NCBI GenBank assembly: GCA_036782755.1
Contig: DAIPYL010000006.1
Location: 1-55,934 of the forward strand
Direction of reading: 5' to 3'
DNA: 55,934 bases
Origin: Jeotgalicoccus sp036782755
GTDB lineage: Bacteria > Bacillota > Bacilli > Staphylococcales > Salinicoccaceae
Positions 25,437 through 34,011 of the stretch are shown piece by piece. Position 1 is the first letter of the stretch. Every line of letters starts with the position of its first letter. Made by a program: the position numbers and the translations under genes. The notes under the pieces are model-generated. The model saw only the letters and a list, made by a program, of their open reading frames with translations, did not search any database and had not been told where the DNA came from.

Positions 25437-26579
25437 TTATACGGCTGTACTTAAGCGCGGGATAAAGATTTCGTAGTGAATACGTCCTTTATCAACGCCT
25501 GCTTTTCCTAATTCCTTAACGATTGACTGAATGAATGTCACACCGCCGCAGACGTAAATTTCCTGTTCGTCTTTAAGGAATTTCTGAAGCTCATCACTCA
25601 TCAGGAAGCCTTCTTTGTCTCTTACGTGAGTGTGCAGCTCTGCATTTTCAGCTTCTGCGATATTTTTAAGTTCAACTTCAAATGCAATATTGTCTGCATT
25701 GTCAGATACCTGGATGAACTGCGCGTCAGCATTCGCACCTGCTGTTTCACGGTACATTGGGAATAACGGCGTTACACCGATGCCTGAACCGATGAACAGC
25801 TGAGGTTTATCAGCATTTTCAACACCGAATACACCAACAGGCGCCGATAAATTAATCGTGTCGCCTGTATTCACTTCTTCATGCAGGTATGTCGATACTT
25901 CACCGCGGTTGCCGTTAAGATTTTCTTTTCTTACCGCGAAAGTCAGCTTGCCGTCCTGAACATCGACGATTGAGTAGTGGCGTTTTGCTCTGTAAGGCAG
26001 TCCCGGAACCTGAACATCTACTGTGATGTACTGTCCTGCTGAATACGGGATATCTGTAATGTCATCAGATTTAACTGTGAATGATTTAATAATACCTGTT
26101 TCTTCACGGACACCGATAACTTCAAATGGCTTGAAGCTTTCCCATGCCATACCTGCATAGATATCTTTTTCAATTCCGATAAATGCATCGGCAATCTCAC
26201 CATATGCTTTACCCCAAGTCTGGATAATCGGATCATCAGCTTCCAGACCTGTAACTTCCTGAATAGCAGCAAGCAGGTTTTCACCTACGATTGGATAATG
26301 TTCAGGCAGTACTTCAAGTCCGCAGTGCTTGTGTGCAATCGGCATTACTACCGGTACGATCGGCGTTAAGTCCTCAATATGCTGTGCAGCTGCAAGTACT
26401 GCAGTTGCAAGTGCAGTCGACTGCAGCCCCTGTTTATGGTTAGGCTGGTTAAACATGTTGCGCAGCTCAGGATGATTTTCAAACATTCTCTTGTAGAATT
26501 TAGAAGTAATTTCAACACCTTTATCTTGTAAAATCGGAATTGTACTGTGAATAATTTCGATTTCTTCCTTGTTGACCAT
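25437..26579 (-). CDS. hmp: Flavohaemoprotein, nitric oxide dioxygenase
   Basis: Detoxifies nitric oxide to nitrate using O2, NADPH, FAD and haem. The N-terminal globin domain (about 1-138) contains the proximal-histidine region AHKHCGLEVLPEHYP. The FAD domain shows PYRAKRHYSIVD and the NAD domain shows IGSGIGVTPLFPMY and VCGGVTFIQSI. Length 380 is typical. The start at 26579 (MVNKEE) is eight bases after AGGAG; the in-frame GTG at 26588 directly abuts that site. A Rex-like palindrome and a weak cre-like sequence (26642-26656) lie upstream. Confidence 0.93.
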   Translation of the reverse strand: MVNKEEIEIIHSTIPILQDKGVEITSKFYKRMFENHPELRNMFNQPNHKQGLQSTALATAVLAAAQHIEDLTPIVPVVMPIAHKHCGLEVLPEHYPIVGENLLAAIQEVTGLEADDPIIQTWGKAYGEIADAFIGIEKDIYAGMAWESFKPFEVIGVREETGIIKSFTVKSDDITDIPYSAGQYITVDVQVPGLPYRAKRHYSIVDVQDGKLTFAVRKENLNGNRGEVSTYLHEEVNTGDTINLSAPVGVFGVENADKPQLFIGSGIGVTPLFPMYRETAGANADAQFIQVSDNADNIAFEVELKNIAEAENAELHTHVRDKEGFLMSDELQKFLKDEQEIYVCGGVTFIQSIVKELGKAGVDKGRIHYEIFIPRLSTAV

Positions 26580-26655
26580 ATAAAACACTCCTAATTTGTT
26601 GTATTTATTACATTATCTAATACTTCTTCACTTATCTCAACAGAACACGCTTTCA

Positions 26656-26673
26656 TTGTTAAAATTTTCACAA
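26656..26673. promoter_or_regulatory. Candidate Rex operator upstream of hmp
   Basis: TTGTTAA-AATT-TTCACAA. This differs in one base from the Rex pattern TTGTGAA-N4-TTCACAA, about 77 bases before hmp. Rex control would link hmp to NADH/NAD state and low oxygen. Confidence 0.4.
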
Positions 26674-26715
26674 ATAGATGAATATTTTTTGACATCCCAT
26701 TAAAAGTATAGAAAA

Positions 26716-26746
26716 AAGACGTGAATCGGAGTAAAATTCACGTCTT
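26716..26746 (-). terminator. Terminator of the MFS gene
   Basis: On the minus strand an 11-base perfect stem (AAGACGTGAAT with its complement) runs into TTTTTTC. Confidence 0.85.
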
Positions 26747-26753
26747 GAAAAAT

Positions 26754-28109
26754 TTACACTGCAGCCGCTTCTTTTACTTTTCTGAAACGGCCTTTCTGAA
26801 CTTCGGTACCATACTGTTCCTGCACAAATAGCAGCGCACAGAATGCAGTAATACAAGGTAAAGCGAATCCTAAAAACGACAGCTGTGCGGGCATATTAGT
26901 CATCAGCACCCAGCCGATCAGGAGCGGTCCTGTAATTGAACCGATGCGTCCCATACCGACAGCAATGCTTAAACCGGAACCGCGTATATCCGACGGATAG
27001 AACATCGTTATATAAGGGTTAATCAGGTTTTGTGAACCGGCTGTGCATGCGCCTGCTACTGCTATAAGAACAAACAGCAGTACTGTGGAGCCCGTCAGGC
27101 TTAACAGGACAAATGCTGCTGCACCTGTTCCGAGAAGCGTCAGGAGTACATTGCGGTGGCCGATTTTATCCACCATATAGCCTCCGGCGAGAGAACCCGA
27201 CATCTGGCCGACTGCCAGTGTCATCGTAAAGATCATCGCCGATGATACCCCGTAGCCGGATTCCTGCATGATATTCGGCAGCCATGTACCAAGGCCCGAA
27301 ATCATCATGAGGCAGCTTATTACTGCAATCCAGAACATAATTGTCGACAGTGCTTTCCGTTCACTGAATATTTTCTTAAACGGCAGACCTTTTTCTACAC
27401 TAGCCGTATCCGGTATTGCATACTCGTCAGCAGCACTGTATTTGTCAGTCCCTGTCGCTCTGTTTAAAATATCTGCAATTTTTTCTTTATTTCCCCGTGC
27501 GAGATGGAATGAGATTGATTCAGGGAATTGCTTCAGGAAGAACGGCGTTATAACTACTGTAAAAATACTAACCCAGAAAAACAGTCTCCAGCTTAAATAC
27601 TCAAGGAAGTAAATCCCAAGAAGCGATGCACCAATCGTACCGATTGAATACCCGCAATACATCAAAGCAACAATCATCGCACGGTTTTTACGCGGCGAGT
27701 ATTCAGCCATCAGTGAAATAACAGCAGGCATTAATCCCCCCATACCAATTGACGCGATAAAACGGAAGATTACAAAGACCTTTTCATTCGGCGCAAAACC
27801 GGCAAGGAAGTTGAATAAGCCGATAATCACAAGACAGATTGCCAACACTCTTTTACGGCCGATTACATCAGTCATCGTGCCTAATACAAATGTCCCAATC
27901 ATCATACCCATCATGGCGTAGCTGCCTATCGCACCCGCTGTCGCAGGTGTAATTTCAAAATCGCTCATCATTTGCGGCAGTCCAAGTCCGTAAACTGCAA
28001 TATCAAATCCGTCAGAAGCAATTGCGATAAAACACCATATAAACACGAGCAGGTGGAATTTGTTGAATTTACTGTTTGCAATAACCGTTTCCGGGTTAAT
28101 AGTTGCCAT
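26754..28109 (-). CDS. MFS transporter, aromatic acid/H+ symporter-like
   Basis: A 451-residue major facilitator with 12 predicted helices. The first helix carries the DGFDIAVYGLGLP motif of the aromatic acid:H+ symporter and related sugar-porter group. The 2-3 loop has GTMTDVIGRKRVL and the middle loop is charged. The ligand is not readable. It starts 15 bases after the MetE-like gene with AGAAAGGGG as ribosome site, so the two form an operon opposite a LysR gene. Confidence 0.85.
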   Translation of the reverse strand: MATINPETVIANSKFNKFHLLVFIWCFIAIASDGFDIAVYGLGLPQMMSDFEITPATAGAIGSYAMMGMMIGTFVLGTMTDVIGRKRVLAICLVIIGLFNFLAGFAPNEKVFVIFRFIASIGMGGLMPAVISLMAEYSPRKNRAMIVALMYCGYSIGTIGASLLGIYFLEYLSWRLFFWVSIFTVVITPFFLKQFPESISFHLARGNKEKIADILNRATGTDKYSAADEYAIPDTASVEKGLPFKKIFSERKALSTIMFWIAVISCLMMISGLGTWLPNIMQESGYGVSSAMIFTMTLAVGQMSGSLAGGYMVDKIGHRNVLLTLLGTGAAAFVLLSLTGSTVLLFVLIAVAGACTAGSQNLINPYITMFYPSDIRGSGLSIAVGMGRIGSITGPLLIGWVLMTNMPAQLSFLGFALPCITAFCALLFVQEQYGTEVQKGRFRKVKEAAAV

Positions 28110-28124
28110 TCACATGTCCCCTTT

Positions 28125-29216
28125 CTATTTCCAGACGTCAGCTGCGATATCCGTGACGTATTTTAATTTATTCCATTGTTCTTCTTCTGTGAGCACGTTA
28201 CCTTCTTCAGTCGATGCGAAGCCGCATTGCGGGCTGAGCGCCAGCTGATCGAGCGGTACAAACTGAGCCGCTTCATCAATACGCGCTTTAATATCCTCTG
28301 CATCTTCAAGTTCACCGCTTTTAGAAGTTACAAGGCCAAGAACAATTGTTAAATCCTTACGGTTCACGTGACGGAGCGGTTCGAATCCGCCTGCACGATC
28401 GCTGTCATACTCGAGGAAGAATCCATCGATGTTTAAACGTCCGAACAGTATTTCCGCTACCGGCTCATAGCCGCCTGAAGAGATCCATGTTGAACGGAAG
28501 TTCCCGCGGCAGATGTGCATAGTAATTTTAAAGTCATCCGGACGACCATCAACTGCTTTATTTAATACTTCCAAATACTTCTCTTTTAAGTATTCAGGGT
28601 CAATTCCTTTATCGATTAACTTCTGTCTTTCTTCATCTGAACAGAAGTAGCCCCATGAAGTATCATCCAGCTGCAGATAACGGCATCCTGCATCGTAGAA
28701 TCCCTGCAGAACTTTTTTATATGCTGCCGCAAGATCGTTAAAGAACTCTTCTTCGTCAGGGTAGACGCCCTTATCAATTTCTCCTCTGAAGTGCAGCATG
28801 CTCGGACTCGGAATTGCGTATTTCGCTGTCGTTCCTCCGGCCTGCTCCTGTAGATATTTAAAGAATTCTATTTCTCTGTGTCCATCAAAATCCACTTTGC
28901 CTGTGACTTTAATAGCGCGTGATTTCGTCTGGCGTTCTTTAAATGCGATTCCGCTGCCTGTATCGGAACCTTCCACACCTTTTAATCCTTCGAGGAAATC
29001 GAAGTGCCACCATGCACGTCGGTACTCCCCGTCAGTAACTGCTTTTAATCCCGCTTCTTTTTGTTTTTGAACCGCATTTGCAATTGCTTTATCTTCTACG
29101 GCTCGAAGGTCTTCAATTGTAATATCGTTATTTTCGAATTGTCTGCGTGCTTCTTTCAGTTCTGCCGGTCTTAACAGACTCCCTACGTGGTCTGCTCTGT
29201 ATATCTCTTTAGTCAT
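28125..29216 (-). CDS. MetE C-terminal-like (cobalamin-independent methionine synthase family) protein, YxjG/YxjH type
   Basis: A 363-residue single-domain relative of the MetE catalytic half. It shows RADHVGSLLRP at the N-terminus, YLQLDDTSWGYFC, the zinc-ligand-like HICRGNFR (His-x-Cys), GGYEPVAEILF and a final zinc cysteine in LSPQCGFAS. Such proteins transfer methyl groups from folate or other donors to a thiol, and several are involved in methionine salvage. The start at 29216 (MTKEIY) fits homologues and has GGAG upstream, though with a long 12-base spacing; ATG 29234 is the alternative. Co-transcribed with the MFS gene. Confidence 0.82.
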   Translation of the reverse strand: MTKEIYRADHVGSLLRPAELKEARRQFENNDITIEDLRAVEDKAIANAVQKQKEAGLKAVTDGEYRRAWWHFDFLEGLKGVEGSDTGSGIAFKERQTKSRAIKVTGKVDFDGHREIEFFKYLQEQAGGTTAKYAIPSPSMLHFRGEIDKGVYPDEEEFFNDLAAAYKKVLQGFYDAGCRYLQLDDTSWGYFCSDEERQKLIDKGIDPEYLKEKYLEVLNKAVDGRPDDFKITMHICRGNFRSTWISSGGYEPVAEILFGRLNIDGFFLEYDSDRAGGFEPLRHVNRKDLTIVLGLVTSKSGELEDAEDIKARIDEAAQFVPLDQLALSPQCGFASTEEGNVLTEEEQWNKLKYVTDIAADVWK

Positions 29217-29304
29217 ATGTATTTGCCACTCCATCTCTTTTTAATGATTGTTTAAATACTATCACGCCTGTAAGATATAGACTAACTGATTAAATTCATT
29301 ACTC

Positions 29305-29325
29305 GTTATAACTTTCAGCTATAAC
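29305..29325. promoter_or_regulatory. Inverted repeat in the LysR/MetE-like divergent region
   Basis: GTTATA, nine bases, TATAAC, 15 bases before the LysR ATG. The size fits a LysR-type recognition site, so it is a candidate autoregulatory operator. Confidence 0.45.
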
Positions 29326-29339
29326 CAAAGGAGAATCTT

Positions 29340-30254
29340 ATGACACTTCAACAGTTAAAGTATTTAATTGCCGTCGTCAACAGCGGTTCCATTAACGAAG
29401 CAGCGAAGAATTTATATATATCCCAGCCAACTTTATCGAAAGCGATTAAAGAGCTGGAACGTGAAATGGGCATTACAATTTTAAAAAGGACTTCAACAGG
29501 TATCGTCCTGAGTCCGGACGGTGCCGAGTTTCTGAGTTATGCACGCCAGATTACAGAGCAGGTAGAGCTGTTGGAAAATAAATATCTCGATATGCCGTAT
29601 CAGGAACAGCTGCTGTCGGTATCGACCCAGCACTATTCATTTTCCGTCGATGCGATGGTCAGAATGATTAAACTCCACGGCGGCGATAAATATCAGTTCT
29701 CACTGCGTGAAACACGTACATATGAAATCATCGATGATGTAAAAAACTTAAAGAGTGAAATCGGTGTGATGTATATGAACAATTTTAATGAAAAAATACT
29801 GACACAGCTGTTAAAAGAAAATCATCTGACATTTGAGCTGCTGTTTACGGCAAGACCTCATGTCTTTATCAGTAAAACAAATCCGCTCGCACAGAAAGAT
29901 AAAGTAACACTGGAAGACCTTGAACCGTATCCAAGACTGTCTTTTGACCAGGGTGAGCACAGCTCCTTCTATTTCTCCGAAGAAATACTGAGTACACTGC
30001 ACAGTCCGAAAAATATTCTGGTCAGTGACAGAGCAACGATATTCAACTGTATGATCGGGTTAAACGGCTATACGATATCAAGCGGTATATTAAGCGAGGA
30101 ATTAAACGGAACAGACATCATTCCAGTACCGCTCGATGTGAATGATGAAATTAAAGTCGGCACGGTAACGAACAACAAGGCACAACTCAGCAGAGTTGCG
30201 AAACTTTATCTTGAAGAACTCGTTAGAACAATTGAAAGTTATAATCTGCTTTAA
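29340..30254 (+). CDS. LysR-family transcriptional regulator
   Basis: A 304-residue LTTR. The N-terminal winged HTH is clear (MTLQQLKYLIAVVNSGSINEAAKNLYISQPTLSKAIKELE, given here as landmarks 1-40). A co-inducer-binding domain (about 90-300) follows. It diverges from the MetE-like/MFS operon with 123 bases between start codons, so that operon is its most likely target, with the transported or methylated compound as a likely effector. Ribosome site AAAGGAGA. Confidence 0.88.
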   Translation: MTLQQLKYLIAVVNSGSINEAAKNLYISQPTLSKAIKELEREMGITILKRTSTGIVLSPDGAEFLSYARQITEQVELLENKYLDMPYQEQLLSVSTQHYSFSVDAMVRMIKLHGGDKYQFSLRETRTYEIIDDVKNLKSEIGVMYMNNFNEKILTQLLKENHLTFELLFTARPHVFISKTNPLAQKDKVTLEDLEPYPRLSFDQGEHSSFYFSEEILSTLHSPKNILVSDRATIFNCMIGLNGYTISSGILSEELNGTDIIPVPLDVNDEIKVGTVTNNKAQLSRVAKLYLEELVRTIESYNLL

Positions 30255-30315
30255 GTGTTAAAAACTTTCTAACGGGTATAGTATTATTAATGAAAAATTA
30301 CGGAGGTGTTCTTAC

Positions 30316-30600
30316 ATGGATATTAAGCATGGAACAAACAAGTTTTATTTCGGAGATGATGCGCAGAACCCGGATGGGGAATTAACGTATCTTCCCGATA
30401 AAAAAAATAAACTTGTTATAGATAGCGTCGTAGTAAAAGAAGAACTCCGCGGAGAAGGATACGGCGACGTGCTGCTCGATGCAGCGGCCGACTATGCCCG
30501 CGAAAACGATTTGAGATTAATCGGAAGGTGCCCGTTCGTAGCCAAACGTTTTGATGAATATAACGATAAGTATAAGGATGTTATTTTCAGAGAAGCATAA
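30316..30600 (+). CDS. Small GNAT-family N-acetyltransferase (YjdJ-like)
   Basis: A 94-residue minimal GNAT fold. VIDSVVVKEELRGEGYGDVLLDAAADYARENDLRLIGRCPFV shows the acetyl-CoA binding R/Q-x-x-G-x-G/A loop (RGEGYG, about residues 50-55) and the Cys-Pro motif common in this short group. Substrate unknown. Ribosome site GGAGG precedes the ATG. It is transcribed alone. Confidence 0.85.
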   Translation: MDIKHGTNKFYFGDDAQNPDGELTYLPDKKNKLVIDSVVVKEELRGEGYGDVLLDAAADYARENDLRLIGRCPFVAKRFDEYNDKYKDVIFREA

Positions 30601-30601
30601 A

Positions 30602-30642
30602 AAATATCCCTTTAAGACTGCACAAGTCTTAAAGGGATATTT
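30602..30642. terminator. Bidirectional terminator
   Basis: An 18-base perfect stem (AAATATCCCTTTAAGACT and complement) around GCACA, shared by the GNAT gene and the convergent CDF gene. Confidence 0.9.
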
Positions 30643-31512
30643 CTATTCGTCGAGCAGCGGTTCCGGATGTACATAGAGGGACATAATCCCTTTATCATGC
30701 ATGTGTTCTTCAACCCGGTCACATATATAGTGGGCTTCTGTAATCGAAATGCCCGGATTTACAATAATTGTTACATCTAAAAAGATACTGCTGCCGTGAT
30801 AGCGGCCTTTAATGGATTTAACATCCAGTACGCCGTCGACTTCAAGCACATCTTCTTTATGATCTATTAAGTCAGCATCATTATAACCGTCGCTCAATGC
30901 GAAGACCGCGTCTTTTAATATTTTAAAGCCGGTATATATAATCAGCACGCCAAGTATCGACGCAATGATAACGTCCGCAATCGGCAGGCCGAGCTGCGTC
31001 AGCACGAGTCCTGCCGCTGTGCCGAGACTGATTATACTGTCTGACAGATTGTCCATAGCTGCGGATTTAAGCGAGCTGCTGTTCGTTTTCCGTGATAATT
31101 TTGCGTTAATCAGATATACCGTGAACATCACAAGCCCCCCGGCAATACTTATATAAATCACGATTGGATTTGGTGTCGAGACGACGGGCGAAAAGATTGC
31201 CGGTATGTTTTTTATCAGCACCTGGACTCCGACAAAGATAATGATAAAAGATACGAGCAGCGAAGCAATGTTTTCGGATTTTAAATGCCCGTACGGATGG
31301 TTGGCATCCGGCGGCCTGATGGAAATCTTCAGACCGATCAGTACCGCAACAGAGGCAAATATATCCGTCATATTATTTAATGCATCGGCACGTACTGCCG
31401 CTGATTCGTACTGCATACCGAAATAATATTTCACTATAGATAAAATGATATACGTAACGATACTTAAGTAAGCGCCCCGCTGGGCAAGTTTTAAATTATT
31501 TATATTACCCAT
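30643..31512 (-). CDS. Cation diffusion facilitator (probable manganese exporter)
   Basis: A 289-residue CDF exporter with six helices (about 15-210) and a C-terminal cytoplasmic metal domain (DVKSIKGRYHGSSIFLDVTI). The transport site in helix 2 reads RADALNNMTDIFAS and in helix 5 SAAMDNLSDSI. The N-x-x-D and D-x-x-S/D forms, in place of the zinc H-x-x-x-D, are typical of Mn exporters such as MntE/MneP. A candidate MntR box lies about 107 bases upstream, which fits MntR-dependent activation known for MneP. Metal choice is therefore inferred as Mn2+. Confidence 0.85.
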   Translation of the reverse strand: MGNINNLKLAQRGAYLSIVTYIILSIVKYYFGMQYESAAVRADALNNMTDIFASVAVLIGLKISIRPPDANHPYGHLKSENIASLLVSFIIIFVGVQVLIKNIPAIFSPVVSTPNPIVIYISIAGGLVMFTVYLINAKLSRKTNSSSLKSAAMDNLSDSIISLGTAAGLVLTQLGLPIADVIIASILGVLIIYTGFKILKDAVFALSDGYNDADLIDHKEDVLEVDGVLDVKSIKGRYHGSSIFLDVTIIVNPGISITEAHYICDRVEEHMHDKGIMSLYVHPEPLLDE

Positions 31513-31618
31513 AATGACAGCTCCTAAAAGTAAGTGGAGATTAATTATGCACTGTAATCACATTATTTTCAACAGCTTTTGACTCTTTCAGCAAACTTTC
31601 TATTGTATGAAATAAATT

Positions 31619-31634
31619 TTTAGATTAGCCTAAA
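31619..31634. promoter_or_regulatory. Candidate MntR box upstream of the CDF gene
   Basis: TTTAGATTAGCCTAAA. This matches the palindromic DtxR/MntR-type pattern TTTAGGTTAACCTAAA in 14 of 16 bases. A minus-strand TACAAT -10 with no clear -35 lies just downstream, as expected for an activated promoter. Confidence 0.45.
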
Positions 31635-31666
31635 TTTTATCTTGCAGTACCCTTTATTTTCCCATA

Positions 31667-31701
31667 AAAATGACACTCCTTTAATTAAGGAGTGTCATTT
31701 T
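31667..31701 (-). terminator. Terminator overlapping the end of the DUF368 gene
   Basis: AAAATGACACTCCTT and AAGGAGTGTCATTTT form a perfect stem that includes the last codons and stop of the DUF368 gene. Confidence 0.8.
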
Positions 31702-32527
31702 GCTGTTTGCCGAAAATATAGCTGATAAATAAACCGGCTATAAAGACAATAATAGATACTATCCAGCTTGCAGCACTGACGGGCAGGCCTGGATAAATAG
31801 CAAATGTCGAGCCGAATAGTAAGCCGATAATTGCTGCATAAGTCAGGTAAGTATAGTTTTTAAGCAGGTGCGAAATGATTCTGCTCGCAACCAGCACACC
31901 TGTCACAATGCCGAGACCTGTAGAAATTAGTATTGGTAATACTTCGAAATTAAGGGATGTAAATTCATTAATTGCATAAATTACTACCGGATAAACTCCG
32001 AGAATTAGCATCACAAGCGAACCGGAAATACCCGGAAGCAGCATCATTGAGGCTGCCAGGACACCTGTCACAAAGTACTTAATCAAATCACCTGCACCCA
32101 TACCCGCACTACTTGCCGGCGGCGCATCAGCGTTAAACATAGACATGGCATACAGTATTGCAATACCGATAAGTATCAATATAAAATGTATTGCTCTGAA
32201 TTCTGCTTTAACATTTGAAATTCTTATCATCATCGGTATAACACCGAGCACCATTCCCATAAAGAACCAGTGCGTCGGAATCGTGTGGTTTTGTAAAAAG
32301 TAATCGAGAACTGAAGACATCGTTAATATTGCAATAGCCATCCCAATTACCAATGGCAGTAGGAATGCGAGTGCCTGCTTATAGTATTTTGATAATATCC
32401 GGCTGATTGCGCCAAGAAACTGATCGTAAATTCCTAACAATAGCGCCATCGTACCGCTGCTGACGCCGGGTACTAATTCAACAATTCCCATTAAAAAGCC
32501 TTTCGGCAAATTTTTCCAATTAAACAT
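31685..32527 (-). CDS. DUF368 family membrane protein (PopT-type undecaprenyl phosphate translocase)
   Basis: A 280-residue polytopic protein with the DUF368 hallmarks: GFLMGIVELVPGVSSGTMALLLGIYDQFL at the N-terminus and the repeated ASMMLLPGISGSLVMLILGVY in the second half (paired PG-x-SG-x motifs, inverted repeats). Proteins of this family (PopT) have been shown in other bacteria to return undecaprenyl phosphate to the inner leaflet for cell-wall synthesis. It appears last in a run of four same-strand genes. Function here is by family. Confidence 0.88.
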   Translation of the reverse strand: MFNWKNLPKGFLMGIVELVPGVSSGTMALLLGIYDQFLGAISRILSKYYKQALAFLLPLVIGMAIAILTMSSVLDYFLQNHTIPTHWFFMGMVLGVIPMMIRISNVKAEFRAIHFILILIGIAILYAMSMFNADAPPASSAGMGAGDLIKYFVTGVLAASMMLLPGISGSLVMLILGVYPVVIYAINEFTSLNFEVLPILISTGLGIVTGVLVASRIISHLLKNYTYLTYAAIIGLLFGSTFAIYPGLPVSAASWIVSIIVFIAGLFISYIFGKQQNDTP

Positions 32528-32575
32528 ATATTCATTTTCCTTCTTTGTAATTTACTCTGTATATTTTATCACATT

Positions 32576-33400
32576 TTACCAGCTGTCAATAATCATATAT
32601 ATGCCGAGTAAGAGAAGAACCATCCTCAATATAAAGACAACAGTATTTGAATCGAGTTTTCTATTCAGTTTAACACCGAACTTCGCTCCTAAGTATGCGG
32701 CCGGAATCAGTGTCAGTGCGTACAGAAAATGAATATTTCCCTGAATCAGATGGCCTGTTGCAGATGAGATACTGCCAAACAATACTAAAAACATACTCGT
32801 ACCGACCGCGATTGACGGCGGCATTAAAAATAAAATAATCATCATCGGTGTCATTAAGGCACCGCCTCCGACGCCGAACAATCCTGCAGCAAAACCTGCA
32901 AGTAAACTCCCGAGTACTCCTATGTAAGGCGGGAAACCGTAGTAATGTACTTTTCCTGTCCCGTCAGTATGGGGTCTGATATATTTTTCATTCTGAAATA
33001 TTTTAAAAGGTTTAATTTTATCGCGCGCAAGCAGTATAAAACTGACCAGAATAATAAAAAGACCGAAATACAGCTTCAAACTGTCCACTGTAAACAGACT
33101 GCTTGTATATGAACCAAGCATTGCTCCGGGAATAATACCGAACAACAGATACTTTCCGTTCTTCCAGTCGACTTGTTTATTTTTATTATATGAAATAACA
33201 GACGATAAGCCGATAAATACAAGCACAAGACTCGAAGTACCGACAGCAATTTGCGGCGTAATGTCCTCCAGCAGACCAAGTTCTGCTCCTAAAAATATAA
33301 GAACGGGAACGATGACTATACCGCCGCCGAGCCCGATCAGTGAGCCGACTATTGCTGCAATCGTACCGGTTACTGCAAGCAGTATGAATTCCATAGCCAT
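32576..33400 (-). CDS. TSUP-family (TauE/SafE) anion transporter
   Basis: A 274-residue membrane protein with about eight helices and the two family repeats: GSLIGLGGGIVIVPVLIFLG near the N-terminus and GFAAGLFGVGGGALMTPMMIILF in the middle. TSUP proteins move sulfite, sulfoacetate or related organosulfur anions. The substrate is not readable and no sulfur gene is adjacent. It is 15 bases downstream of the methyltransferase gene, with GGAGAGG-type ribosome site. Confidence 0.87.
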   Translation of the reverse strand: MAMEFILLAVTGTIAAIVGSLIGLGGGIVIVPVLIFLGAELGLLEDITPQIAVGTSSLVLVFIGLSSVISYNKNKQVDWKNGKYLLFGIIPGAMLGSYTSSLFTVDSLKLYFGLFIILVSFILLARDKIKPFKIFQNEKYIRPHTDGTGKVHYYGFPPYIGVLGSLLAGFAAGLFGVGGGALMTPMMIILFLMPPSIAVGTSMFLVLFGSISSATGHLIQGNIHFLYALTLIPAAYLGAKFGVKLNRKLDSNTVVFILRMVLLLLGIYMIIDSW

Positions 33401-33415
33401 CCTCTCCCTTTTAAA

Positions 33416-34003
33416 TTATTTTACCGCTGATGCAATAAACACTGAAGCATCTTTGTTCATAAATATATTTTCACCGCGATAAAACGTCTTGATATCTGCA
33501 GTTTTAAAACCTGCATCGATTAAGGCCGAGTGCATTTCATCGTGTGTGAATCCATTGTGTACTTTCTCATGATATACTGTTTCGTTCTTATCAAAATCAG
33601 CAATAATCAGCTGACCTGATTCACTTAATAATGTGTACAGTTTTTTAATCAGTTCTTTGTATTCAGGAACATGAATCATCACAAGCGATACGATTATTAC
33701 ATCGGCTTCACTTTCATTCAGTTCATCTGCTGCTCTCGTTTCAGCATTTTTGATGCCGCCTGATTTAATCTTTTCATCGACAGCTACCATCATACCTTCC
33801 GAAATATCGCTGAATATTATGTGTTTAAAATTATCTTTAAACTGCAGGCCGACAAGTCCTGTGCCAGAGCCGTAGTCTAATAATATTTTATTGGAATCCG
33901 CAGGCAGATAGTTCTTTATCCCTGCTGCAATTGTATTTGCCAATTCTATTCTCTGTTTGTTGTCATATCTGTGTGCCATTCTGTTAAATATATTCTCTGC
34001 CAT
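33416..34003 (-). CDS. Class I SAM-dependent methyltransferase
   Basis: A 195-residue Rossmann-like methyltransferase. Motif I reads LLDYGSGTGLVGLQF (about 42-56). The acidic post-I loop is IFSDISEGMM, and motif IV is VIIVSLVMIHVPE. It resembles the UbiE/YjhP small-molecule group; the acceptor is unknown. It starts eight bases after the kinase gene stop and belongs to the same operon. Confidence 0.85.
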   Translation of the reverse strand: MAENIFNRMAHRYDNKQRIELANTIAAGIKNYLPADSNKILLDYGSGTGLVGLQFKDNFKHIIFSDISEGMMVAVDEKIKSGGIKNAETRAADELNESEADVIIVSLVMIHVPEYKELIKKLYTLLSESGQLIIADFDKNETVYHEKVHNGFTHDEMHSALIDAGFKTADIKTFYRGENIFMNKDASVFIASAVK

Positions 34004-34011
34004 ATAATCTC

